Shown here: piece by piece, positions 1-9,140 of the stretch
How positions within the stretch are numbered: the first letter of the stretch is position 1
How the letters are laid out: each line of letters opens with the position of its first letter
From: Acetobacter sp. DsW_063
GTDB taxonomy: Bacteria; Pseudomonadota; Alphaproteobacteria; Acetobacterales; Acetobacteraceae
Assembly (NCBI RefSeq): GCF_002153745.1
Contig: NZ_JOPL01000071.1
Span: forward strand, 1 to 63,819
Direction of reading: 5' to 3'
DNA length: 63,819 bases
Program-made: the position numbers and the translations under genes
The notes under the pieces: generated by a model
Seen by the model: the letters and a program-made list of their open reading frames with translations, nothing else
Database searches by the model: none
What the model was told of the DNA's origin: nothing

Positions 1-1
1 G

Positions 2-2317
2 GCTTCTCTCCCCGCCGCTACGACAGCCTCCACCGCGCCACGCCTGTCTGTAAAGCCGGTTAAACAGGCGGCCGGTTCCACGACGGCCTCCGGAGTGGAG
101 TCCATTGTCGCAACGGCTCGGCGCTCGCGCTCCGAGCAGAGCCTTGGCCACACCCAGATCCAGCGCATCCTTCCGGGCGTGAACCCGATCAAGGCGCTCA
201 GCATGCTGCCCGGCGTTATCTATGAAGACGCAGATCCGTGGGGCAACAACGAGCAGAATGCGTCGCTCTACATCCACGGGTTCAATCAGAACCAGCTTGG
301 TTTCACACTCGACGGCATACCGCTGGGCGATCAGTCTTACGGCAATTACAACGGTCTGTCGCCGCAGCGTGCGGTGATCAGCGAGAACATCGCCAATGCG
401 GCGGTGGCAACCGGCGCGGGTTCGCTGGGCACCGCCTCGACATCCAACCTTGGCGGCACGCTGGAGTTCACGTCATCCGACCCCAAGCGTCACGCCGGTG
501 GGCAGCTCTCGCAGACGTTCGGTAGCTGGTCGACATTCAGAACTTTTGCGCGAATCGATACGGGCGAGTTCGGAAAAGGTAACTACGCCTATGTCTCGTG
601 GGCGCGACAGGACGCTCGGGCCTGGGACTTTGCGGGCCATCAAGGCGGCAATCAGGTAAACGCCAAGTTCGTCCATGAAGGGCTACATGACAAGATAAGC
701 TGGTTTTTTGACTGGTCCGACAAGGTCGAGCCGAACGAGGACGGCATCGTTCTGCCGAACGGTTACGGCACCTACGTTCGACCGTTCATCTACCCCAACG
801 CCGCCTACGCGAAGAACTATTTCAATTCGAGCGCCTATACTTCCGCTGGCCTGAACTACAGGAATTACTACAGCGCCGCGCAGCGTCGTGATTTTCTGAC
901 GTACCTCTCGTGGAAACACGATTTCAACAGACACCTTCATCTGGATACGAAATTTTATTATCACAATGACACTGGAGAGGGCGTCGTCGCTGGGCCCATT
1001 TCGGCGGCCGGACTTCCGACCCTGTTCTCAGCATATTTTCCAGGACAGAACCTGAATCAGGTTTTCGGCGGTTCAGGTCTTGCGACACGCACGACCGAAT
1101 ATTGGGATAATCGCGGAGGCGTCATGTCGTCGTTGCGGTATGAACTGGGTACGCACACGATTGAGGTGGGTGGCTGGTACGAGCGCAACAACAATACTCA
1201 GGCGCGGCGCTGGTATCCCTTCAGCTGGTCCGACCCGACGACGCCGTATCAACGCCAGCAGAATGCGTTGATCGACCAGTATACGAACAATTTTTATACG
1301 AACACCTGGGTCACTCATCTGCAGGATACGTGGAAGGTGTCGAAAAACTTCACGCTGAACGCGGGTTTCAAGTCCGAACTGGTTTACACGAACGGCACGC
1401 TGCCTGTCGCGGCCAAGGCTGGATCTCTGTCGCCGAGCACAGCGGTCACGGTTCCCGGAGGCACGGTTGCTGCGGCGAAGCCGTTCCTGCCGTCATTCGG
1501 CGCAGTGTGGAATATTACCCCGAACGAGCAGTGGTTCGCGAATATTCAGCAAAACATGCGCTCTTTCCAGGCTACGGGTTATGGAAACGCAACGGCGTGG
1601 GGTGCGACGAGTCAGGCCGCGTTCGACAATTTCGCACGTAACGGAAAGCCTGAAACGTCGTGGACGTATGAGACTGGTCTGCGGACGCATCATAACGTCA
1701 ACCTTGGTCCTCTGACCGGCATTCAGGCTCAGGCCGAGTATTATCACGTTCATTTCTCGAATCGCCTGGTTGCGATCTCAACGACGCAGGTTCTTTCGTC
1801 CATCGTCGGTTCGGCGACGACGCTCGCCAATGTCGGATCGGTGTCCACCGACGGCATGGACTTCTCGTTCACGGCGCAGTTCGGCGATCATTTCTCGCTG
1901 TATAACGCGCTGTCTTACAACAAGTCCGTCTACAACGATAACTACTCCACGGGCACTTCACTTGTTCACACCGCGAACAAGAATGTGGTCGGCACTCCGG
2001 ACTGGAGCGAGAAATTCATCGCCACCACCAACTGGGGCGGTTTCAGCGGGCAGTTCATCGGGGAGGTGATCGGCAAGCGCTTCACCACCTACACGAACGA
2101 CATGTGGGCCTCGCCTTACGCCATGTTCAGCATGAATGCGGGCTATGCGATTCATGGCGTTCCCCACATTCCGGTTTTGAGAGTGCAAGGAAACATCACG
2201 AATCTTACGAATGTGAAGGCATGGTCCACGGTGAGTGCCACGCAAACTTCCGGGCAGTTCACAGCCTATCCGATTGCGCCGCGTATGTTCTTCCTGACGC
2301 TTAGCGCTGAGTGGTAA
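2..2317 (+). CDS. TonB-dependent outer-membrane receptor (5' end outside window)
   Basis: The reading frame is open from the first bases of the window, so the signal peptide and true start lie upstream; 772 codons are visible. A TonB-box-like stretch (ESIVATARR) is followed by a plug domain: a run of the type LPGVxPIKALSMLPGVIYED, then LYIHGFNQNQLGFTLDGIPL and a late NLGGTLEF segment. The remainder is rich in aromatic residues in alternating patterns, as expected of a 22-strand barrel, and ends in LTLSAEW, so the last residue is Trp rather than the usual Phe. Receptors of this family import siderophores, cobalamin, sugars or other large ligands across the outer membrane using TonB/ExbBD energy. 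The ligand cannot be told from the sequence. A secreted glycerophosphodiesterase follows on the same strand after about 110 bp. Confidence 0.9.
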   Translation, partial: ASLPAATTASTAPRLSVKPVKQAAGSTTASGVESIVATARRSRSEQSLGHTQIQRILPGVNPIKALSMLPGVIYEDADPWGNNEQNASLYIHGFNQNQLGFTLDGIPLGDQSYGNYNGLSPQRAVISENIANAAVATGAGSLGTASTSNLGGTLEFTSSDPKRHAGGQLSQTFGSWSTFRTFARIDTGEFGKGNYAYVSWARQDARAWDFAGHQGGNQVNAKFVHEGLHDKISWFFDWSDKVEPNEDGIVLPNGYGTYVRPFIYPNAAYAKNYFNSSAYTSAGLNYRNYYSAAQRRDFLTYLSWKHDFNRHLHLDTKFYYHNDTGEGVVAGPISAAGLPTLFSAYFPGQNLNQVFGGSGLATRTTEYWDNRGGVMSSLRYELGTHTIEVGGWYERNNNTQARRWYPFSWSDPTTPYQRQQNALIDQYTNNFYTNTWVTHLQDTWKVSKNFTLNAGFKSELVYTNGTLPVAAKAGSLSPSTAVTVPGGTVAAAKPFLPSFGAVWNITPNEQWFANIQQNMRSFQATGYGNATAWGATSQAAFDNFARNGKPETSWTYETGLRTHHNVNLGPLTGIQAQAEYYHVHFSNRLVAISTTQVLSSIVGSATTLANVGSVSTDGMDFSFTAQFGDHFSLYNALSYNKSVYNDNYSTGTSLVHTANKNVVGTPDWSEKFIATTNWGGFSGQFIGEVIGKRFTTYTNDMWASPYAMFSMNAGYAIHGVPHIPVLRVQGNITNLTNVKAWSTVSATQTSGQFTAYPIAPRMFFLTLSAEW

Positions 2318-2347
2318 GAAGCCTGCTGCGAGGCGCCTTGCGCGCCT

Positions 2348-2381
2348 GCCGCCCCGTCAGCCAGTCTGGCGGTGGGGCGGC
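2348..2381. terminator. GC-rich hairpin between receptor and phosphodiesterase genes
   Basis: GCCGCCCC (2348-2355) pairs with GGGGCGGC (2374-2381), and an inner GCCA/TGGC stem lies within the loop. There is no T tract after it, so it is a weak candidate terminator or mRNA stabilising element rather than a clear intrinsic terminator. Confidence 0.35.
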
Positions 2382-2429
2382 GCCGAAGCGGATGTGCGCT
2401 TCGGTAGATAGATTACGATGAGGACATAC

Positions 2430-3542
2430 ATGCTTACGCGCAGATCGACGTTCGCTTTCGCCGCCACGACGGCTGCCGTTTCCATTGTCGGACGTGGCGC
2501 AAAGGCGGAGCCGATGCTTGCGACCAAACCCCTGATTTTTGCGCACCGTGGCGCGTCGGCGCTGTTTCCCGAGCACACGCTGGCCGCCTATGCGCGGGCG
2601 ATGGCGGACGGGGCTGATTTTATCGAACCCGACCTGGTCATGACCAAGGATGGCGTGCTGGTCGTGCGTCACGAAAGCAATATCGCCGAAACGACGGACG
2701 TGGCCTCTCACCCGGAGTTCGCCAACCGCAAACGTATGATGAAAATCGACGGGCGAGAGCAGACGGGGTGGTTCACGACGGATTTCACGTTGGCCGAACT
2801 CAAGACGCTGCGCGCGAAAGAACGTCTGGGGACGGTTCGTGTAAGCAACGCCCGTTACGACGGACGTTTTGACGTTCTGACTTTCGAGGAAATGATCGAT
2901 TTCGTGTCGGCGGAATCCGCCGCCCGGGGAAAAGTTTTCGGTGTAATCCCGGAGATCAAGAACTCTACACATTTTCATGCGCTGGGGTTCGATCCTGAAG
3001 CCGCATTCCTGCGCGTGATCGCCGCTCATGAATATACGCGACAGGCGCCGCTGGAGGTGCAGTCGTTCGAAACGGGCAACCTGCGCGCGATTCGTGAAAA
3101 AGTTCTGGCGATCAACCCGCAGGCGCGGCTTATGTTCCTGATGGGTGAACGTAATTACCAGATTCCTGATCTCGTCGCCGCAGGAAAGAAGACGACGTTC
3201 GGGGATATGATGACGCCGGAAGGGCTGAAGGATATCCGCACATTTGCGGATGTGATCGGGCCGTCCAATACCGACCTCATTCCTCGGGATGCTGACGGCG
3301 CGTGGGCGGCGCCGAGCACTCTCGTGCATGACGCGCATGAAGCCGGGCTTCTGGTGCATTCTTATACGGCGCGACCAGAAAATATGTTTTTGCCAAAGCA
3401 GCTCCGCAACGGCGACGGACCGACAGCGCGGAATCCCGCAGGGATGGTTGCGGAATTACGTCGCTATCTGGATCTCGGACTGGACGGGTTCTTCACGGAC
3501 GATCCGGCTTTGGGCCGTCTCGCTGTGGATGGGCGCGGTTAA
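2430..3542 (+). CDS. Exported glycerophosphodiester phosphodiesterase (GlpQ-like)
   Basis: Predicted to hydrolyse glycerophosphodiesters to glycerol-3-phosphate and an alcohol outside the cytoplasm. The ATG at 2430 is preferred to the one at 2418 because AGGA sits five bases upstream of it. The product has 370 aa. The N-terminus TRRSTFAF, a hydrophobic stretch and an AKA cleavage site look like a Tat or Sec signal. GDPD-family motifs follow: HRGASALFPEHT with His39-Arg40, then FIEPDL (Glu66, Asp68), VVRHES (His81), and a late GLDGFFTDDP. Length and motif order match the GlpQ type, which has an insertion in the TIM barrel. It converges on nadC, 65 bp away. Whether it works with the upstream TonB receptor is only a guess from adjacency. 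Confidence 0.9.
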   Translation: MLTRRSTFAFAATTAAVSIVGRGAKAEPMLATKPLIFAHRGASALFPEHTLAAYARAMADGADFIEPDLVMTKDGVLVVRHESNIAETTDVASHPEFANRKRMMKIDGREQTGWFTTDFTLAELKTLRAKERLGTVRVSNARYDGRFDVLTFEEMIDFVSAESAARGKVFGVIPEIKNSTHFHALGFDPEAAFLRVIAAHEYTRQAPLEVQSFETGNLRAIREKVLAINPQARLMFLMGERNYQIPDLVAAGKKTTFGDMMTPEGLKDIRTFADVIGPSNTDLIPRDADGAWAAPSTLVHDAHEAGLLVHSYTARPENMFLPKQLRNGDGPTARNPAGMVAELRRYLDLGLDGFFTDDPALGRLAVDGRG

Positions 3543-3607
3543 AGCCGGATTCGTCAACACGCCGTCCGTGGGCATGGTTTCAGTTCGCTGATCATGGCTC
3601 GCGGCGT

Positions 3608-4459
3608 CTACGCGTCGAAATCGAGCCCGAAATCCATGGCGCGCACGCTGTGCGTCAACCAGCCTACCGAGATCAGGTCTACGCCGGTCGCGGCGATGCC
3701 GGGCGCCGTTTCGGGCGTGATGCCGCCGGAAGCCTCGGCGATCGCTCGGCCGCTGATCATGTTCACGGCTTCGCGCAGCGTATCGCACGACATATTGTCC
3801 AGAAGAACGGCGTCGACGCCGCCTGTGGCAAGCGCCTCGGCGAGCTGAGCGAGGGTGTCGACCTCGACTTCGACTTTCACCAGATGTCCGACATTTGAAC
3901 GTACGCGGTCAATTGCGGCGCCAACGCTTCCAGCGATGGCGATGTGATTGTCCTTGATCAGCACTGCGTCGTCGAGGCCAAAACGATGGTTCGAGCCGCC
4001 ACCGACCCTTACCGCATATTTCTGTAGCGCACGCATTCCGGGCGTCGTCTTGCGCGTGCAACACAGCTTCGCCTTGCTTCCGGCGATCGCCAGGGCGATG
4101 GACGAGGTCGCCGTGGCGATACCGCTCAGATGAGAGAGCAGGTTAAGGCCGACGCGCTCTCCGGTCAGAATTCCACGCGCCGAACCTTCAATACACGCCA
4201 CCGTGTCGCCCGGCGTCACCCTGTCACCGTCACGAGCTAACATTGTTACGGCGACGGTCGGGTCAATCAGTTTGAACGACAGCCGCACCATGTCCAGACC
4301 TGCCACGACGCCGTCCTGTCTGCTGCACAGCGCAGCGGCGGCGATCGCATCCGGGGGAACGATGGCGTCGGTAGTAATGTCCCCGGCACGGCCAAGGTCT
4401 TCCAGAAGCCCGGCGCGGACGATGGGCTCAAGCAGCAGGTCGGGCAGGGGATAGTGCAT
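3608..4459 (-). CDS. nadC: Nicotinate-nucleotide pyrophosphorylase (carboxylating), NadC
   Basis: Converts quinolinate and PRPP to nicotinate mononucleotide, CO2 and PPi, the third step of de novo NAD synthesis. The 283-aa length is typical. Recognisable segments are GDITTDAIVP near the N-terminus, LNLLSHLSGIAT, the PRPP/quinolinate-binding CTRKTTPGMRALQKYAV, VEVEVDTLAQL, AVLLDNMS and the C-terminal GVDLISVGWLTHS. It starts 24 bp after nadA on the same strand, so the two genes form a short operon expected to be controlled from the palindrome upstream of nadA. The NadB-like gene is not here but about 24 kb away at 28.5 kb. Confidence 0.97.
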   Translation of the reverse strand: MHYPLPDLLLEPIVRAGLLEDLGRAGDITTDAIVPPDAIAAAALCSRQDGVVAGLDMVRLSFKLIDPTVAVTMLARDGDRVTPGDTVACIEGSARGILTGERVGLNLLSHLSGIATATSSIALAIAGSKAKLCCTRKTTPGMRALQKYAVRVGGGSNHRFGLDDAVLIKDNHIAIAGSVGAAIDRVRSNVGHLVKVEVEVDTLAQLAEALATGGVDAVLLDNMSCDTLREAVNMISGRAIAEASGGITPETAPGIAATGVDLISVGWLTHSVRAMDFGLDFDA

Positions 4460-4483
4460 TGTCTTCTTCCGAAATACCGTGCG

Positions 4484-5476
4484 TCAAGCCGCGAGCATGC
4501 GCTCGATGGACAGGCGGGCGCGGTCCGCTACGGCGGGGTCAATCGTCACTTCCGTCGTCATGGTTTCAAGAGCGCGGCGGATGGCGGGCAGCGTGATCAG
4601 CTTCATGTGCGGGCAGAGATTGCATGGCCGCACAAACTCGACTTTCGGGTGCTGGATGGCGAGATTGTCGCTCATCGAGCACTCGGTCACCAGCAGCACC
4701 CGACGTCCATCCGCAGTCGCCACGTAATCGGACATTCCCGCTGTTGACCCTGAGAAATCGGCTTCGGCCACAACTTCCGGCGGGCATTCCGGATGAGCCA
4801 GAACCACAAGGCCGGGGTAGGCGTCGCGCCAGTGGCGAATTTCCTCGGGCGTGAAACGTTCGTGGACCTCGCAATGGCCCTTCCACGTAACGACGTCGAC
4901 GCCGGTTTCTTTCGCAATATTCCGGGCGAGGAATTCGTCGGGGATCATGATGACCCTGTCGACGCCGAGGCTCTTCACGATGCGCGCGGCGTTGCCGGAG
5001 GTGCAGCATATGTCGCTCTCGGCCTTAACGTCGGCGGAGGTGTTCACGTAAGTGATCACCGGCAGGCCGGGATAACGTTCGCGCATCAACCGGACGTCGC
5101 GCCCCGTGATGGAGTCGGCGAGGGAGCACCCCGCGTTGCTGTCGGGGATCAGCACGGTTTTGGACGGATTCAGCAGCTTTGCCGTTTCCGCCATGAACTC
5201 CACACCTGCCATGACGATGACGTCGGCCTCGACGTTCTGTGCTTCACGTGCAAGCGCGAGAGAGTCGCCGGTGACGTCCGCGACACAATGGAAAATTTCC
5301 GGCGTCTGGTAATTATGGGCGAGGATGACGGCGTTCTTCTCCGCCTTCAGGCGCTGGATCGCTGCGATGTCGTCGGCGAACGCGCCCCATTCCATTGGCG
5401 GAATCAGCGAGCTCACGCGGTCATACAGGGCGTCCAGAGAGGGCGCTTCCAGGCGAGGCTTGAGTATATGGTTCAT
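4484..5476 (-). CDS. nadA: Quinolinate synthase, NadA
   Basis: Condenses iminoaspartate with dihydroxyacetone phosphate to quinolinate using an oxygen-sensitive [4Fe-4S] cluster. The 330 aa include [31 protein letters not shown] (Cys117), a Cys157-Cys158 pair in [23 protein letters not shown] and PCNLCPHM (Cys285, Cys288). The family's cluster ligands are expected among Cys117, a mid-protein Cys and the C-terminal CxxC region; the exact assignment needs a structural alignment. GGAGGG lies just before the ATG. First gene of the nadA-nadC operon, preceded by an imperfect 27-bp palindrome that probably binds an NrtR regulator. Confidence 0.97.
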   Translation of the reverse strand: MNHILKPRLEAPSLDALYDRVSSLIPPMEWGAFADDIAAIQRLKAEKNAVILAHNYQTPEIFHCVADVTGDSLALAREAQNVEADVIVMAGVEFMAETAKLLNPSKTVLIPDSNAGCSLADSITGRDVRLMRERYPGLPVITYVNTSADVKAESDICCTSGNAARIVKSLGVDRVIMIPDEFLARNIAKETGVDVVTWKGHCEVHERFTPEEIRHWRDAYPGLVVLAHPECPPEVVAEADFSGSTAGMSDYVATADGRRVLLVTECSMSDNLAIQHPKVEFVRPCNLCPHMKLITLPAIRRALETMTTEVTIDPAVADRARLSIERMLAA

Positions 5477-5501
5477 GAGCCCTCCGAAGGGCGGCGGAAA
5501 A

Positions 5502-5528
5502 GATTAATACTCAATATGAGCATTAATC
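5502..5528. promoter_or_regulatory. Palindromic operator upstream of nadA (predicted NrtR site)
   Basis: Two 12-bp arms, GATTAATACTCA (5502-5513) and TGAGCATTAATC (5517-5528), are separated by ATA and match at 11 of 12 positions as an inverted repeat. The element is AT-rich in a GC-rich setting, lies 26 bp upstream of the nadA start and overlaps a plausible minus-strand promoter (TTGCTT, 18-bp gap, TATTGA). The neighbouring NrtR-family gene makes it the natural operator. The protein-site link is inferred; the palindrome itself is directly visible. Confidence 0.75.
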
Positions 5529-5881
5529 GGGTGAAAGCAAGACCTGCTTTGTGCGGCCTGAGCCAGAGAGATCGGCGTGAGGAGGACTTCCTGCGTGGGG
5601 AAAGTCAAAAGAAAAAAACTTTAAAGCGGCGGGGACGGGCGGTGTGAAGGCATGGTGACGGCTGTCGACCGCCGGAAATGGCGACGCCACACATCAGTGT
5701 GAGATTCCACCCGGACTCGCAGTTAATCGCTCACATTCGTGTTGGCGGCTCTTCGTCCGGCCGCATGTGTTCCGTGGATATTCTCCGGGCGTCCTCAGGA
5801 GTGAAACGTCACCGTGGTTCGCGGCAGCAGAACTCGCTGGGACATTTTCGCTCACTTGGCGTTGCGCTTGCAGGCTGTTCG
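5529..5881. other. Intergenic stretch between nadA operator and nrtR
   Basis: About 350 bp between the end of the NrtR gene and the nadA operator. I see no convincing gene, RNA or repeat here. The open frames in it are short and run into antisense of the regulator. Confidence 0.5.
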
Positions 5882-6832
5882 TCAACGCGCCCGGACGATC
5901 GGCAGCTTCGATCCGGCTACGGCGCGTTCCATGACTACCGAACGGCGAAATCTGTAGAGCCGCGCCGGCCGCCCGCCAGCCTCGCGGCTTTCTTCGCCAG
6001 TCTCTTCAATCAGCCCCTGATGGGCGACCTGACGGCGGAAATTCTGCTTATGGACGTGGCGACCGGCCACGCGTTCGACGGCCTGCTGTAGCGCGAACAA
6101 CGTGAACTGATCCGACATCAGTTCGTAAATTACCGGACGGTAGCGGATTTTCGCGCGAATTCTCGCGATCGCGGTCGCGAGGATGCGGCGATGATCGTGA
6201 CGCATGGCGAGCCCGGCTACGCAGGCGTCGCCGCCGACGTCTGTTGCGTGTGCTTCAGGGACAAGCCCTGCCTCGTAAAGCAGTTCGTAACGCTGGAGGA
6301 CCAACTCGTCGTTCCATGATTCCCCATTCAGTCCGAAGACCTGATCGCGACGCTGGCGCAGTTCTTCCCACCTTTCGGGGGGCTTGCGTGTAATCCAGCC
6401 GTCCAGGCGCTGAAGAATGGCCATGATGGCTGAAGCGGCGCGCGGGCACGCCTGATCTTCCCACGGAAAATAATCGTACCAATCCCTCCAGGCGGCAGGA
6501 GAGCCGGCGTCGTCGAAGGGATTGGCGTGTTCGGCGGGACGTTCGGCGCCGACGCGGGTGAGGGCGAGATAGGAAATCGCGACGCGCCGTGGCTCGCCGT
6601 CAGCAGGGGGGTGATCGGCGAAGGTGTAAAGCTGCTCTAGGTGACCGACCGCGACGCCCGTTTGTCGCTCCACCGCAGCGCGCAGGCTGGCTTGCAGGGA
6701 TCGATCGTCGGTTTTCAGTGGGCCGTTGGGCAGGCTGCGCCCGTCGTCCAACGTGAGCACGCGGGGCGTGTCGCCGTTAAAGGCGACGAGGACGGCGACG
6801 AGTTCGGTCTGAACGAGAGACATGTTGCGCAT
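5882..6832 (-). CDS. nrtR: NrtR-family NAD-metabolism regulator (inactive Nudix domain plus winged helix)
   Basis: Predicted DNA-binding repressor of NAD synthesis genes. The N-terminal part (about residues 5-150) is a Nudix-like fold, but the Nudix box (GPLKTDDRS...RAAVERQTGV) lacks the acidic residues needed for hydrolysis, as is usual in NrtR, where the domain senses ADP-ribose or a related nucleotide. WYDYFPWEDQ is a shared NrtR-type segment. The C-terminal winged helix reads DQFTLFALQQAVERV, then NFRRQVAHQGLIEETGE and GRPARLYRF, the family hallmark. It lies directly upstream of nadA-nadC in the same direction. Starts at codon 1 (6832) or codon 4 (6823) are possible; a TATAAT element lies two bases upstream of codon 1, which favours the later start on a nearly leaderless mRNA. 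A diverged second homologue sits at 27.3 kb. Confidence 0.85.
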   Translation of the reverse strand: MRNMSLVQTELVAVLVAFNGDTPRVLTLDDGRSLPNGPLKTDDRSLQASLRAAVERQTGVAVGHLEQLYTFADHPPADGEPRRVAISYLALTRVGAERPAEHANPFDDAGSPAAWRDWYDYFPWEDQACPRAASAIMAILQRLDGWITRKPPERWEELRQRRDQVFGLNGESWNDELVLQRYELLYEAGLVPEAHATDVGGDACVAGLAMRHDHRRILATAIARIRAKIRYRPVIYELMSDQFTLFALQQAVERVAGRHVHKQNFRRQVAHQGLIEETGEESREAGGRPARLYRFRRSVVMERAVAGSKLPIVRAR

Positions 6833-6834
6833 CG

Positions 6835-6840
6835 ATTATA
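6835..6840 (-). promoter_or_regulatory. Consensus -10 element immediately before nrtR
   Basis: TATAAT on the minus strand ends two bases before the first ATG of the regulator gene. Transcription would begin within the first codons, which points to initiation at the fourth codon ATG (6823) with a leader of only a few bases. No good -35 hexamer is visible 17 bp upstream (GTGCAC). Confidence 0.45.
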
Positions 6841-6895
6841 GTGTCGGCGCGACGCTTGTGCACCCGGGACCGTGTTGAATCGGGGTATGAAAATG

Positions 6896-6930
6896 CTTCG
6901 GTCGGCTCGTCCGGAGCGAGCCGACCGAAG
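6896..6930 (-). terminator. Strong hairpin terminator downstream of the phosphate transporter
   Basis: A perfect 14-bp stem (CTTCGGTCGGCTCG at 6896-6909 with its complement at 6917-6930) and a 7-nt loop start six bases after the transporter stop codon. On the minus strand it is followed by CATTTTCAT, a short T run. It separates the transporter from the downstream nrtR promoter. Confidence 0.8.
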
Positions 6931-6935
6931 TTGGC

Positions 6936-8561
6936 TCAGAAAACCTGTCGGAACAGGATGTAAAGGCAACCCGAGATCGCCATGGCGGCGGGCAGGGTGG
7001 TGACCCATGCCATGGCCATCGCGCGCAGGGTGGACCACTGCAGGCCGGAGCCGTTAGCCGCCATGGAGCCCGCGACGCCACTGGAGAGGATGTGCGTGGT
7101 CGACACTGGGAGGCCGTATCCCTCCGCAAGGCCGATAGTGCCCATGGCGACCAGTTCGGCGGCCGCGCCCTGAGCGTAGGTCAGATGCGTTTTGCCGATC
7201 TTCTCGCCCACCGTCACGACGATGCGCTTCCAGCCGACCATTGTGCCGAGACCCAGCGCAATGGCGACGGAGATCTTGACCCAGAGGGGGATGAAACGGG
7301 TGCCGGCGTTCAACTCCCCCATGAAGGATTTCAGGATTTTCTTCTGGTCGGCGGAAAAGTCTGCCGGGTCTTTCATCACGCGGATCGCGTCGGAGACCAG
7401 ATACATGTCCGTGCGGACGTTCGACACGCTGGCCGCAGGCACGGATTTGATCGAACCGTAGGTCTTCACCGAGTGAGAGATATCGTCGCTCAGAGTGGTC
7501 AGGGCGGCGAAGACATCGGGGGATGAGACAGATTTCGCCCGCAAGGCGGCGCCAACCCGGTCGCGCGCGGCGGCGCTGTCCACTGCGGGCGCGTCTCCGG
7601 CATGCAGTCTGAACACGGTCTCGGCCTGATCAGCAGTCTGAATAAAGGCGGGCATGCTGCTGTCGGGCATCGCGCGGTTGAGGGCGTAAGCCGTCGGTGC
7701 GGCGCCGATCAGGATCAGCATGATCAGGCCCATGCCTTTCTGGCCGTCATTGCCGCCGTGAAAGAACGAAACGCCCGTGCAGGTGCCGATCAGCAGGGCG
7801 CGGATCCATGTCGGGGGCGGCTGGTCGCCTTTGGGCGCGTCGTAGAGCGCCTTGTTCTTGATGCAGATCTTCATGACGAGCAGCAAAAGCGCCGCCATCA
7901 CGAAGCCGCAGAGCGGGCTGAACAGAAGCGCGGAGAATACTTTCTGCACCTGTCCCCAGTCCACGCCCTGAGTCGCGGCGCCAGCCGGAGAGACGAACTG
8001 GTTGGCAAGGCCGACGCCCATGATCGAACCGACGAGGGCGTGGGAGGAACTGTTGGGAATGCCGAACGCCCAGGTGACGAGGTTCCACACGATAGCGGCG
8101 ATCAGCAGCGCGAAAATCATCGCATAACCGGCGCTGCTGCCCGATTGCAGGATCAGTTCGACAGGCAAGAGGGTTACGATGCTGTAGGCGACCGTGCCGG
8201 CGGATGTGACGACGCCGAGAAAATTCCAGAAACCCGACCAGACGACCGCGACCATGGGTGGCAGGCTGTTGGTGTAGATCACCGTGGCGACGGCGTTGGC
8301 CGTGTCATGAAATCCGTTCACGAACTCGAACGCCAGCGCAATGATCAGCGCGACGCCGAGCAGTACGAACGTGCCGACGGCGAGATGGCTGGTGTCGCCC
8401 GCTGCGCTCATGTCGTGCAGGACGCTCCATGCGGCGAAGCCGAGCGCGCCGATGAGCACGCCGAAGAAGATCGCGGCGCCGAGCGGTTTTCTGCCCCCGT
8501 TGAGGTCGGGTCGGTGCAGTGGGCCGGTGGCGTTCTGATAGTCGATCGTTGCGTCTGACAT
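6936..8561 (-). CDS. pit: PiT-family inorganic phosphate transporter
   Basis: Low-affinity phosphate symporter of the inner membrane. The start at 8561 (MSDATIDYQN) has a GGGGAG ribosome site six bases upstream; the frame is open further upstream without one. The 541-aa protein has the PiT duplication: GFHDTANAVATVIYT near the N-terminus, FGIPNSSSHALVGSIMG, then a second half with FHGGNDGQKGMG and GLPVSTTHILSSG. Between the halves is a long hydrophilic segment (about residues 300-430) with DDISHSVKTYG, as in the longer bacterial Pit proteins. A strong hairpin terminator follows. No convincing Pho box was found upstream. Confidence 0.95.
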   Translation of the reverse strand: MSDATIDYQNATGPLHRPDLNGGRKPLGAAIFFGVLIGALGFAAWSVLHDMSAAGDTSHLAVGTFVLLGVALIIALAFEFVNGFHDTANAVATVIYTNSLPPMVAVVWSGFWNFLGVVTSAGTVAYSIVTLLPVELILQSGSSAGYAMIFALLIAAIVWNLVTWAFGIPNSSSHALVGSIMGVGLANQFVSPAGAATQGVDWGQVQKVFSALLFSPLCGFVMAALLLLVMKICIKNKALYDAPKGDQPPPTWIRALLIGTCTGVSFFHGGNDGQKGMGLIMLILIGAAPTAYALNRAMPDSSMPAFIQTADQAETVFRLHAGDAPAVDSAAARDRVGAALRAKSVSSPDVFAALTTLSDDISHSVKTYGSIKSVPAASVSNVRTDMYLVSDAIRVMKDPADFSADQKKILKSFMGELNAGTRFIPLWVKISVAIALGLGTMVGWKRIVVTVGEKIGKTHLTYAQGAAAELVAMGTIGLAEGYGLPVSTTHILSSGVAGSMAANGSGLQWSTLRAMAMAWVTTLPAAMAISGCLYILFRQVF

Positions 8562-8789
8562 TCTTGCTCCCCGCGCCAAGACGAGGGTCTGAATACGAGA
8601 ATCGGATTTTAAAAGCGACGACAGTAAAATGATGAATTTGTGACAACCATCTTGCGGCGTCGGAACCATTTTTGAGATAAACGAACGCGATCAACTGTCA
8701 CTTTATCGTGCGTTAGCCTTTCTTCGACCATCCGAGCTTTGGTCGGGTTTGCCGGGGGCCTCGCCGGATTTCGACGAGAGGCTAGAGGT

Positions 8790-9140
8790 ATGGACTATCG
8801 GCGAAGGTCGGACGACGGCGCTCCGCCGGCTCCCGCGGGTGGGCGCGTCAACCATGGCGGGCGTCGGCGACGTCTGGCGGAAACGTTGCTGGCTGCGGTC
8901 CATCAGGCCTGTGATCTTGGCGAACTGGACACTGCGCGCAGGCTTTTGGCGCTTGTTGAGGACGTCAGTGCGCGGAGAGGCATGAGCTGGGAACTCGGTC
9001 GGCGGCGCGTCATTGAAAATCTTGTGTTCGCCCATGAGCGCCTGTGGCAGTTGCGGCGGCCGGTCGGTCATGCGGAGTCTTTTCCCGTTGAGAGCTTCGA
9101 ATTTCTGCGAAACCAGCTCTACTCGCCTTCCGATGATTGA
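8790..9140 (+). CDS. Small helical protein of unknown function
   Basis: 116 aa starting MDYRRRSDDG, with AGAGG seven bases upstream. An unstructured, Arg/Gly/Pro-rich N-terminal third is followed by two predicted helices (LAETLLAAVHQACDLGELD and TARRLLALVEDVSARRGM) and a conserved-looking end (LVFAHERLWQLRRP). No domain is recognised. Codon bias resembles the neighbours. It is divergent from the phosphate transporter and lies upstream of dihydroxyacetone kinase, with no clear functional link. An overlapping antisense frame (8703-9071) has no ribosome site and a less natural composition. Confidence 0.55.
   Translation: MDYRRRSDDGAPPAPAGGRVNHGGRRRRLAETLLAAVHQACDLGELDTARRLLALVEDVSARRGMSWELGRRRVIENLVFAHERLWQLRRPVGHAESFPVESFEFLRNQLYSPSDD

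Noticed and set aside
2301-3359. 352-codon minus frame over the phosphodiesterase gene
   Set aside because: The plus-strand protein has all GDPD catalytic residues and a signal peptide.
8562-8720. Possible Pho box upstream of the phosphate transporter (TGTCAC and TGTCG elements)
   Set aside because: The two elements are 16 bp apart, not the 11-bp repeat spacing expected, and the second is mismatched.
8703-9071. 122-codon minus frame over the small helical protein
   Set aside because: No ribosome site, and Ser/Pro/Arg-rich; the plus frame has a good ribosome site and helical pattern.
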